Below are positions 26,001 through 36,139 of a stretch of DNA of 64,000 nt, piece by piece (within the stretch, counting starts at the first letter, position 1; each line of letters opens with the position of its first letter). The stretch comes from Naganishia liquefaciens (taxonomy: Eukaryota; Basidiomycota; Tremellomycetes; Filobasidiales; Filobasidiaceae): contig BLZA01000009.1 in the NCBI GenBank assembly GCA_013423385.1, positions 930,001 through 994,000 on the forward strand, read 5' to 3'. A program made the translations under genes and the position numbers. The notes under the pieces were generated by a model. That model worked only from the letters and a program-made list of their open reading frames with translations, made no database searches and was not told where the DNA came from.

Positions 26001-28209
26001 ATGGCGGACTCGGCAGACAAGCAACATCGAGATGGCAAGGCTGAATCAAACTTCACTATGTGAGTGGAACTTGACAGAGCGATTGGCAGGAATGTCGCAA
26101 AGCGACTAACGGAATGCGGCATTCCATAGGATCCAGTTCTTTGAATGGTATCTCGTGAGTATTGCTTGAGTTCATGTATTTGAGCCTCTCAGCTGAGATT
26201 CGGTGCCGACTAGCCTGCCGACGGTACCCATTGGAACAGATTCAGGGACCAGAGTGAGCGCCTGGCTTCGATGGGTATCACCGCAGCTTGGCTGCCTCCC
26301 CCCTACAAGGGATCTGCCGGCGAAAACGATGTCGGCTATGGCACTTACGACCTCTGGGATCTTGGAGAATTCGACCAGAAGGGCTCTGTGAGAACCAAGT
26401 ACGGGACCAAGGAGCAGCTACTCGAGGCTATCTCGACCGCGAAATCCAACGGAATCATCACCTACATGTGAATATACCTTTCATACCAACCTATTCTCGT
26501 TGACTGACTCTCCGATCAGTGACGCCGTTCTTAATCACAAGATGGGAGGCGATGAAAAGGAAACCTTCCTGGCGACAATGGTCGACGAACATGATCGAAC
26601 GAAAGACGTTAGCGAGAAGCATGATATCCAGGCTTGGACCAAGTGAGTCTCGCTTACATTTCACCATTCTCGCTCTACACCTGACCAACCGCGGCGTTGA
26701 CTGTGTCAGATTCACCTTCCCCGGAAGAGGCGACAAGTATTCCTCGATGAAGTGGAACTTCAATCATTTCAGCGGCTGCGACTGGGACGCCGCTAGCGAG
26801 ACGAAGGCAATCTTCCGAATTCAAGGAGACGGCAAGTACTGGGCCGAAGGCGTCAACAAGGAGAACGCCAACTACGACTTCCTGATGGGCAATGATCTGG
26901 ACACCGATCACAAGGAGGTGCGAGAGGAGCTTTTCAAGTGGGGAGAGTGGATTCTCAAGGAGACCGGTGCATCGGGATTCCGCTTCGATGCCGTCAAGCA
27001 GTAAGCAGTAGATTACCTGGCCGGTCATGCCTTTCTAATAAAAGTTAAATCCGTTAGTATCGACGTTGGCTTCATTCGCGACTTTGTCAAGCACATCCGT
27101 GCAACTTCCAAATCCGACAATATCTTCGGCTGTGGTGAATACTGGCAGGACTCATTCGAAACCACCAACAAGTACCTGGACGACATTGGCGTGCAATTCA
27201 CCGTCTTTGACGCCCCCTTACATTACAACTTTAAGGAAGCCGGTGAAGCCAAGGCCAATTTCGATCTTCGAAAGATTTGGGATGGTTCCATTGTTCAAGC
27301 AAGACCTGTTGACGCAGTCACTTGTGTCGAAAACCACGACACACAACCGGGACAGGCGCTGGAGAGCTGGGTGTCTTCCGGGTTTAAGCCGCTGGCGTAC
27401 GCCCTCATCCTGCTGAGAGTCGATGGATATCCCTGCGTCTTCTACGGGGACCTTTATGGTGAGTTGCTCATGTCTCAGCTGGTCTCCCTGGGCGATTTTG
27501 AAGCCTGACTCCGATTTCCTTTGCAGGCTGTGGCGGAGAGAATCCGCAGGAGCCGATGACACAATTGGAGGACTTCATTCGGGCGAGAAAGTTATATGCA
27601 TATGGCGATGTTCGTAAGTATTATTTTGACTCGGGAGCTATGTTGTCTCCGGAAGTATCCCAAATCTCAGGCTGACGACTTTGTTCCGAATCAGGCGATT
27701 ATTGGGACCATCGTATGCATCTCCTAAAACGTTAAAGGGATCTGATGATGACTGATGTGCCCTGCTTCTCCTTGAATAGCCAATTGTGTTGGATGGGTAC
27801 GGACCGGCGCAGAGAGTCACCCAGACGGTTGTGCTGTAAGACCTTTCCAACATGTGACTTGATCTGCAATAACACTCCACTTCACAGGTTGTCATCTGCA
27901 ATGGCAGCGAAGGTGTCAAACGTATGGAAGTTGGCAAAGTGAGCCGCGAGCTTCCGCACCGGAATTTGCAATCCATTGATCGTTTTATCAGGAACATTCG
28001 GGAGAGGTCTGGACCGATGTTTTGGGATGGCACACGGGGGAGGTGACCATTGGTGAAGGTAAGCGTCTGAATTATATGACGTACGGACATCGCTAAATTT
28101 TGTCCACAAATAAGACGGCTGGGCAGAGTTCAGATGTCCCGCAGAGTCGGTATCCATCTGGGTCAAGAAGGACGCCAAAGGTCGGGAGGAATTTTCCAAA
28201 TGCCATTAA
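26001..28209 (+). CDS. Intracellular alpha-amylase, GH13 subfamily 5 (bacterial type)
   Basis: Hydrolyses alpha-1,4-glucan. In dimorphic ascomycetes the related AMY1 is needed for alpha-1,3-glucan of the cell wall, and members are cytosolic. Seen: no signal peptide; MIQFFEWYLPADG at the start of the barrel, as in liquefying Bacillus amylases; DAVLNHKMGGD; GFRFDAVKH carrying the catalytic Asp nucleophile; GCGEYW carrying the Glu acid/base; ENHDTQPGQ carrying the transition-state Asp; and a short C-terminal beta domain (VSIWVKKDAKG). The first exon codes for a short hydrophilic leader starting MADSADKQHRDG, spliced within the Met codon to IQFFEWYL. About eight short introns are present. The stop follows EEFSKCH at 28209. 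The bacterial resemblance fits an old transfer known for this fungal subfamily; the introns show long residence. Confidence 0.93.
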
Positions 28210-28398
28210 GGGGTTGATCCCCCTCGAGAATACATGAGACAAAAAGCATAACCCCACGTTTTGGGTACGCGGCAAGCACGTATAGACAGATATAGCATTC
28301 CAAATTGTCATAGTCAAGACCTCTCTGTTGTATGGGCGGTATGGGCGGTGAGTCAAGGTATATGGTAGCAGTGTCTAACTCTGCGGAAGGCGTGAGTC

Positions 28399-29548
28399 TC
28401 ATTCTATCTCGACTCTAGTCCATGTATTATCGATGCAGCTTCGAAAGCCAAGGCTACCGAACCACCTGATGGCTACCACGTTGTATGCCTCGCTATCCGC
28501 ATGAACGTAGAAGGCATCTTTCAAGACTGCTGATGATAGACTGTTATTCGAGAGAGCTTCTCGTATTATGTTGCCCAATTCAGCGACGACAACTGCAGCG
28601 AGCCCTCTCTTCCGGTATGCAGGGGCCGTGTGGAGTGCTCCAACCGAGACTAGTGAGGTTGTGATCATCAGCAACGCAATAAAAGAGAAAGGGTGAGACC
28701 TAGTCTTACAGTCAGCATGCGCAAATGCCCATGATGCCAATTCATCTGTTTCATCGTTCACTACAGCGACCGATAGATGAAGACGTGACCTGGCGTATTC
28801 GGCCGGGAATTTAATTTTGTTCGAATTGATGACCTATGAATTCGTACAGAGTCATGCCGCATGATCATGCCAGAAGGGATTTCGTACTAACTGTTTCGAG
28901 ATCCTTCTCCTCTAGTGGTCTGACTCGATATCCGCGCGGACAGTCCACCCTCGTTTCAGCCTTAAGGTCAAACTTCCTTACCGCTTTTGAACACGGGTTG
29001 TCGAAAGTGTTGTTGCCCAATGCGACGAGATGCTTGGTCCAGCATTGGTTGATACCGTTAAAGAAGATTGACTTTCCGCCGGTTCTCTGCAAGAACGGTT
29101 GGAACACCGTCCGACACATGGTGTCCAAAACGGCCAGGCTTTGTTCGTCCGGCTGCCATTTGGGCTGATCAAGATTGTTGGATAAAGTGGCGTTGGCCTC
29201 GGTTGATATCCAGAATCGAGCCCTAGCCTCTTCGAACTTTTCGTCTGTCGGCAAGATGGTGACCCCCCATACACTCTCCCGGCTGGCGCTTCGATCCTCG
29301 GGTGCGGTTTGTGAGTTCAAGTCTGGCAGTGCTCCAAAGGTCCATAGCTGGAGATCTTTTCGGTGGCTGTTCCGTATCGCTTTTCCCAGCTCATTCCATT
29401 CCTGGATGTTGTGCTGCACGGCAGGTTGCAAGAGAAAGTAGAGTATCTGAATCGCAGATGGCTGGTAGACGTCCTGAGACAGCAGGCGGCAGAGACCCTC
29501 GAGTTTATCGTCGGTCACGATCTGAGGCACGAGAATGGGGTTCGTCAT
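28399..29548 (-). CDS. GNAT-fold N-acetyltransferase
   Basis: Transfers an acyl group from acyl-CoA to an amine; the substrate is unknown. Seen: an N-terminal half of about 220 residues from the start MTNPILVPQ; then two introns, near 28.84 and 28.7 kb, leading to the acetyl-CoA-binding motif A, VGALHTAPAYRKRGLAAVV, with the R-x-x-G-L-A loop; and a C-terminal strand with NVVAIRWFGSLGF, typical of the last GNAT strands. The layout, with a divergent N-terminal half and the GNAT core near the C terminus, resembles FR47/glycine-N-acyltransferase-like proteins found widely in basidiomycetes. It converges on the amylase gene with about 190 bp between the stops. Confidence 0.8.
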
Positions 29549-30090
29549 GATAGCCGTGATAGACCGGTTGATGAAGGTTGTCGTCTGTGCAAAATGTAGG
29601 CGTAGCCTTGGACGGTAGCGTTTGAGCGTAAGAAGGATGAAGCGTGGGATGTCAGAGTTATAAGAAGATGCTAAAACGGATCGGAGAAGGCCGAGGCGTC
29701 TCGGATGGGTCTAATCCGATGAGTTCGTACATTCAAGTGCAACTGTCAACTTGAGAGCTTTCCGGCTGTTCTCTTTGTCTGCTCCTGATGTCTGGAGTTT
29801 GAGCCCATGTACGCCTCATCGTAGCGACTTGATCAAATGTGTCGACACAGGGCGGGAAACTTCCGCTTTCGATCTCGCTCCTGCCTCGTCATTCCCGACG
29901 TCTGAATCCCATGTCATCGAGATTTACTTTCTTGGTAGACCGGGGTCAAGCAGGCCTATACTCAATAAGCTCTCGTATGCATACAGTTTCACATATTGTA
30001 TCATATGACCTGTTCTATTCACTCGGAAGTTTTACGCGATCCTTCTCCCAATGCTACTGCCGGAACCTCGATGTCTTCTTCATTGCGCAT
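29549..30090. other. Intergenic, upstream of the GNAT gene
   Basis: About 540 bp. It is read as promoter and leader of the minus-strand GNAT gene plus the 3' trailer of the BAP31 homologue. No gene is seen. Confidence 0.45.
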
Positions 30091-31293
30091 CTATTCGGCC
30101 TTCTTTGCAGTGACAGCAGTCTGATTGGGGCGAAAGAGAAATGAGCGTTTTCTCCATTCCAATGACAAGGTAACTTACGGTCTTATTCTGCGCGTCAACA
30201 GATTCATTGAATGCGTTGATGTTCTGGCCGACTTGCTTCTTCAATTGCGCTGGAAAGTACGAGACAATATCAGCACCCGAGGTCCTGCATTTACGTCTAT
30301 TTGACACCATACCAAGATCTCGCTCCTTAGCCGCCAGCTGTGCCTCCAATCGCTGGATCTCGGCTTGTGCGTCGTTGCCCTGCTTTGTGACGGTGCTCTG
30401 CTTTGCAGTCTGGTGAGGTCTGATGTGAGCGCTCGAAAGGGGTATGCATATTCCAGGAACGCACCTTGCCCTTGAGAACGTTGAGCTCATCCTGGATGGT
30501 GATCAGATCAAGCGTGATGTAGAAGACTCGGGCCAACAATAGCGACAAGAAAAGGGTGGCTCCGGTGAGGTACACTGTAGGGGGAATACGTCAGCCCGAT
30601 GCCGACCTGAACCTCAAAATTTTACGGACAATTTCGCTGAGCGTAGAATTTTCTTGCAGAGCTAGAGACCGAATTGTCAGAAGGTGCCTATACCAAGCGG
30701 AAGAGTACGCACTGGTTGGTCTCCACTCGGACATCTTGGACACCCTTCTCCTGCTTGGCCACCTGTCCCTCCTGTGCGACCTTCAACATTCTTTGCAGTG
30801 CGTCGACGAAGAGGACGGCGACAAAGATGAACGTAATTTTCAGCTGTGGCGATAGGAGATGTCAGGGTCAACCAAACGCTATCCGTTCATAGCCGAAAGT
30901 ACGCACTCCGTATTGAATTTTAGCGACCTATTCAGGGCTGGGACGTCAGTCATGTCGCACGCCGTATCGATTCTCGTCGATACTGACAACTGGGTTCTCG
31001 CTCAGGAAGTGCAGTAGTCTGAGCGTGATGATATTCAGTGTCATCAACCTTCAGCGTACATGCCAGTACGTACGCTTTCTTCATCTTGAAAGGCATGGGC
31101 GCCACGATGGCGCTGAAGAGCATAAGCTCCGAGACCAAAAGGCCGAAGCAGACTGGAGGAAGGTGATCAGCATATGGGCAGTAGGGGGTGTACAAACGAC
31201 TGACTTGTGTAATAGAGCTATTGGTCGCATGACAGGCGAAGATATCAGCGACGGAACTCTTAAGGGCCAGGATGGATTCCGACTAACCGTCAT
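30091..31293 (-). CDS. BAP31/Yet family ER membrane protein
   Basis: An ER integral membrane protein thought to help sort and chaperone membrane cargo; yeast has Yet1-3. Seen: MTLYYTICFGLLVSELMLF forms the first membrane helix, followed by APMPFKMKKA, a second helix (ITFIFVAVLFVDAL), a third (LTGATLFLSLLLARVFY), and a C-terminal coiled coil (EIQRLEAQLAAKERDLAQLKK). It ends in -KKAE, a dilysine ER retrieval signal like that of BAP31. The N terminus is assembled from a 6-nt coding exon (ATGACG, 31288-31293), a 13-nt exon (31205-31217) and an exon starting at 31152. This yields the family-like MTLYYT start and supports the model. Further short introns follow down to the stop at 30091. Confidence 0.88.
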
Positions 31294-32757
31294 TCTTGGT
31301 CTGGTTTGGTCTCACGAGTTCGTGCTTGCTGAGGGTGATAGTTCTTGTTGATCTTATAGATCGGGTAAGTAATTGCCTATGTCACCAACACTCCTACTTT
31401 ATCAAAGAAGCAAGCAGACGGGATGACGCTCGCTCAGACGAGAAACCACCCTCGCGCGAGTGATGTCGTCATAACACGCTCGGGTAGCGCGCAGCAGCCA
31501 GCAGGGAGTCGCGCTTTCTAATGAGTAATGACTGCTGTCACCCATGCCATTGCCGCTATTTCAGAATAGCCTCCATGTTTGCAGGTCATCCGGGGAATGC
31601 AAGAGACGAGGCTGGATTTCATGGACAAGCACGAGAAAGGCTATATACAACACATACACAGAACGTTAGCGATAAACCGGTACAGGAACAGGCATATGGA
31701 GAATGACAGAGTCACGAAATCGTAACCACTGAATGAGATCCTAGGCATGCGGCCATGGTCTTCCCGTCCAACAAACAATGTCCGAGACCGTCGGGCATCA
31801 CTCATGTCAAAATCACCACCTTGTCCAGCAGACATGTCACGCACTCAAGTCGCAGTCTTTAGACGTAAGCAGCTGTCATGTGCACAATGAAGTTCCCGTT
31901 ACAAGTGGGTTCGTCCAGCTAGCTGATCGTCACTTGAGGTGTCCTATGGTAATTCAAAGGGGAATCACAGTGTTCATGTAGAAATGATGATATTGACCTA
32001 TATACAGAGTAGCTAATCATCTCATACATAACTCACTCGACCAGAGAGAATCTAGAGGAAGAGCAAGATGGGTCAGCTCGCGTCCTGAATGCTGAAATCC
32101 ACCGCAACCGCCAGTCAAGCCCTCCCACACAAGTGCGAACCACAATGAGTCCTCAGTTACCGTTGTAAGGTTACGCGCATACCAGACGTTATGCACATCG
32201 CGGTAATAGCACAGTGTGAATATGATTAGTTGTGTGTTTGTCATCAGTGAGCCCTATGGCTCGCACTCGGGGTTATGGGAAACAAGACTGCCGATTCTGC
32301 GGATGAGGGGTAGGGGTATGCGGAATGAGATGCTTACAGATTGCATGTCCTCCGATTTCTTTCCGACGACGTTTGTTGCTGAAGTCTGAATCTCAGCGCA
32401 TTCAAAGACGGTCAAATCCCGCGGCTCTCCGTAGATCGTCGTTGCACCATGCTATATACGAAATTTCGCGCTTGACAGATACCTCTGCGCTTTACAGTCC
32501 TACCAGACAGGACGATCGAATGAGGTGTCAAAGCCAGCATCTTGACTCCAACTTTATAAACAGCAATCACGCGTCGGCACGTTGCGAAACGCGTTTCATG
32601 TTTCACTTCCTTGGGTTTAGATTGACAAAGTCGTCGAATACGGCATGAGGTTGGTCTGAGCGAGAAGCATATCTTGATCTCGATCTCGCCCATAGGCTTG
32701 CGGAAGATTCCATAGCAAGGAATATCCCATAGTTCACACCGCGAGCGGTAGCGCATC
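31294..32757. other. Long divergent intergenic region without a gene
   Basis: About 1.46 kb between divergent starts (BAP31 homologue and RNase H2 subunit). Only short open frames occur, with no motif, tRNA or repeat that I can recognise. An undetected ncRNA or very small gene is possible. Confidence 0.4.
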
Positions 32758-34500
32758 ATGGCTTACCCAGCAGACCCCGTCAACCCAATTCCTGCTACAC
32801 CTCTTATACATGGATACAGCTATCATTCCGCTCTGCCGGAAAGCACCTCGGTATCGGAGACGAATGAAGAAGGTGTTAGGGTTCCATGGATCATGGGTAT
32901 CGATGAAGCCGGTAGAGGTCGTGAGTTCTCCTGCTCAATTTGCCATTGAAGCCACGTTAGAAACATTGTCTGATGGCTCGCTCTCCTCCTCGCGTCTCCA
33001 GCCGTCTTGGGTGAGTCAAACAGTCAGCGCATGCAAGCCTCATTCTGAAGCTTACTATCCCTCAGGACCAATGGTCTACGCTGCCGCTTACTGTCCGAAA
33101 TCATTCCAAGGAGAGCTAGAAGGACTAGGTTTCGATGGTGTGTACAGGTTTCAGTTTTGGAACTGCAATCTGAAAACCTGAACCGCCCTATACTCGCAGA
33201 TTCCAAGGCGCTTTCGATAGAGACGAGAGACAGGCTCTGGGTCAGCAACTCGCAAAAGAAAGTGTTGAAATTTCATACTGATTCGCCGTCTTCTGAATCG
33301 CACAGAACGTTTTTACGGACTACCCTGAATTGTGCTATTCTTCAAACATCATCAGCCCGCAAAGCATATCGAAACACATGCTCAAGAGAGTTCCCTTTAA
33401 TTTGAATCGCCAAGCCGAGGTAGGTCATATCGCTAGCTTTGCGATCTCGACGCTGATTCCGGCCGGTGACAGGAAGCCACAATATCCCTGATTCGTGATA
33501 ACCTCCGAAGAGGGGTCAACTTGACGGATGTAAGGACAACCGTGAATGCGCTATAAGTAAACGCTAATCGCCTCGTCTCTTGCTCGCAGGTGTTCGTCGA
33601 CGCTCTTGGTCCCGCACCCGCATGGGAAGCCAAGCTTTCAGAGATATTCCCGTTGGTATCGTCTCCTGTCTTCTACTACTCGAACATGCCATACTCAGAT
33701 CCGTACATAGAGAGCTCACATTTACAGTCCGACCCAAAGCCGATTCCCTTTTCAAGGTAGTGTCCGCTGCTTCTATCATTGCCAAAGTCACACGGGATCG
33801 CATCGTGGAAAACTGGATTCATCCGGAATCTCCTGGATTAAAGTTGTGCCTGAAAGCTGTTGCCGAGCAGTCCACGTCGGACGGCAAAGGGAAGAAGACG
33901 GTGGGCAAGGCGTTGAAAGGCAAAGGAAAACAGCGGGCTGCAGATGAAGACACTCTGGACGGCAAAGAGGACGTGGAGAGTGGAAGCGCGCAAGGTCCGG
34001 CTCGGAAAAGACGGAAGCTTCGGGAGTTTGACAGCGAGACAACCCTAGTGGACAGCGAGAGCCCAGACGTCGAGGCATCAGAGGAGACAGGCGAAGCGGA
34101 ACTTAAAGTGACGATGGTCGAAGAACGTGGTAGCGGGTATCCATCTGGTGAGTGACTGCCCTGCGGCTATATTCTACACAGACTTGACTAATGCGATTGG
34201 CTTTCTCCAGATCCGAAAACTCAAGCATACCTTAAAGCCGCGTTCGACCCTATCTTCGGATACCCGTCCATAGTGCGCTTCAGCTGGGGGACAGTGAAGA
34301 TTGCGATGGATAAAAACGGTATTCCTTGTACCTGGTAAGTAGTCGCTGAATTGCCGCGGGGGATCGCCTCGATGAATACGCTCTACAGGACCGATGATCC
34401 CGTTCTGACGAATCGCATGAAATTCTTCGAGTCTCCTCTGGACGCGGGCAAGCCGAGATTATGGAAAGAGATTGGGTTGTCGAGCGTGGGCGAATTGTAG
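32758..34500 (+). CDS. Ribonuclease H2 catalytic subunit A
   Basis: Cleaves RNA in RNA:DNA hybrids and single ribonucleotides misinserted in DNA; nuclear, with partner subunits B and C. Seen: IMGIDEAGRGPVLGPMVYAA holds the Asp-Glu of the DEAGRG motif; SKALS follows after an intron; DVFVDALGPA carries a further active-site Asp; SLFKVVSAASIIAKVTRDR carries the conserved Lys/Ser/Asp segment; and FGYPSIVRFSWGT is the C-terminal motif. Several introns of 50-100 nt interrupt it. An insert of about 90 residues between IVENW and the YPSD segment is rich in Lys/Glu, with a PARKRRKLRE nuclear-signal-like patch, and is absent from typical family members. The stop is at 34500, only about 190 bp from the convergent NSA2 stop. 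Confidence 0.93.
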
Positions 34501-34690
34501 CGCAGCAAAGCCAGAAGGCCACCTTGATTCGGATGGCTAGATGTATGTATATAATACACTGATGTACATGGATGTAAATGATACAACAAGAGAAAGAGAC
34601 AGCCCTGACAGGCTCATGCTTAGAGAGCCTGATTACACCACTACCAACGGGGGGAGCATTAGTGCCAATGGAAAAGGGGGGCAAGTGCAA

Positions 34691-35746
34691 TTACTCACAA
34701 AGAACTGCGTTGATGCAACCGTCGTTCTCCGGGTTATTCGTGATCTGGGCATACTCTGCGCAATATCGTCAGCTACTTTGATCAAGCATTTTTTCACACA
34801 CGACTCACTCGCCCACACCACTTTACCACCAGTAGTAACCATACCCAATTCGGCAACATTGACCTCGATAACGGTACCCTTGGTCAAAACACCCAGCTGA
34901 GTGTATAACGGAGATTGCGGATTCTTCTTCACGCCGATGATCTGGAGCTGGAAGGTCGCCTTCAAGTCCGGATGCGTCACGTTGGCCTTCTTGTAACGCA
35001 TGGCCATCGGTCGAATGAAACGTTCCATCTTTACGGGCTTTCGCGTGAATCCTTCTCCAACAAATGTCGCCTTGTTGACCATTCGCTTCCATGCCTTCTG
35101 CTTCTTCTGACCCGTCTTCAAAACCTTGAACATCTCCTCTTCCGAGATACCTCGAACCTTGGGCAAAGGCACAGAGTACTTTGCGGCCTTGTCCTTTCGA
35201 CGCTCCTTGATACTCGTCGACAAAGCCTTGGCATCCCGCTGATTTTCTCGATCCAATAGATACGCCGGCAAAGCACCTTCCTGCACAGCTCCGTCGTCCT
35301 TGGACTTGACGTTTCGCTCGTCGTGCGCCTTGAGCGTCTTTTTGAGCTGGACTTTTTCGGCGTGTCGCTTGGCGTGGTGTAACTTGGCCTTGATACCGTA
35401 CAGCTTTTGAGAGACAGCGGACGACTTGTGAGCTTCTCGTGCGGTCCTCTTCCGCCTGTTATCGAAGACTCGTCAATGTCTGTTCAGAGGCACAGACTGC
35501 TTTTATGGCCTGATACGCACTGTCGCTCTTCATGATCCATCCTCCTTCCATGCTTCTTCCGGTGCTCGTCCATATATTCATTCTGAGGGAAGAAAAGGTA
35601 CGATCAGCCATCCATTGTCAAAGTGGGCGACAACAACAAGCTTACCTGAGGCTGTATGATGCGAAGTTGTCAAGCACGATTGATACGAGAATAGGCAATT
35701 GGAAGGTCAGCTATCGGTCCCCGTTGCGATCGAGCCCACGTACCAT
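34691..35746 (-). CDS. NSA2: Ribosome biogenesis factor NSA2 (S8e family)
   Basis: A nucleolar 60S pre-ribosome factor needed for 27S pre-rRNA processing. Seen: exons 35744-35746 (ATG only), 35646-35651 (CCTCAG), 35521-35582, 34809-35455 and 34691-34755. Joined, they give exactly 260 residues, the usual family length, starting with the near-universal MPQNEY. Other signatures are [50 protein letters not shown], the S8e-like [16 protein letters not shown], and the C-terminal [19 protein letters not shown]. No upstream in-frame ATG exists without the two 5' introns: the frame upstream of the 6-nt exon runs into a stop. It is divergent from the POT1-like gene. Confidence 0.95.
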
Positions 35747-36139
35747 TTTGTCGATTCACTGATTTGTTGAGAACGGGAGAGAACGGGGTGTCCAAGAAGA
35801 CGATGATGGCGGAACTCTCTATAGTCATCCAGTTTCCCGGATCGATATTGTCACAAGAAGTGGTCTCGCTGTTCGCCGCTCTCGCAAAAGTGGCGGTCAC
35901 GTGAGCACCGAAGAGGACGGCGTTTCCCCGGCTAGATTTGCATCCGCAATGGCCATTCATTACCACCGTTGCTCGAGCTCGTGTTTACCATGTACCATAA
36001 CTGAGCTACCTTGGTTCTGCCAAGACGGCTCGATAGACAGGACTCGTATTCTCGCGTCTTACGACATCTCGAACAGCCCACCAAGTATGGAGTCCTGAAA
36101 TTTTGAAGACACTTTGCCGCCATAGCAACAACCGCGAAC
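35747..36139. promoter_or_regulatory. Divergent intergenic region, NSA2 / POT1-like
   Basis: About 390 bp shared upstream of two divergent genes. No TATA box is evident, and it is probably a bidirectional promoter. Confidence 0.45.
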
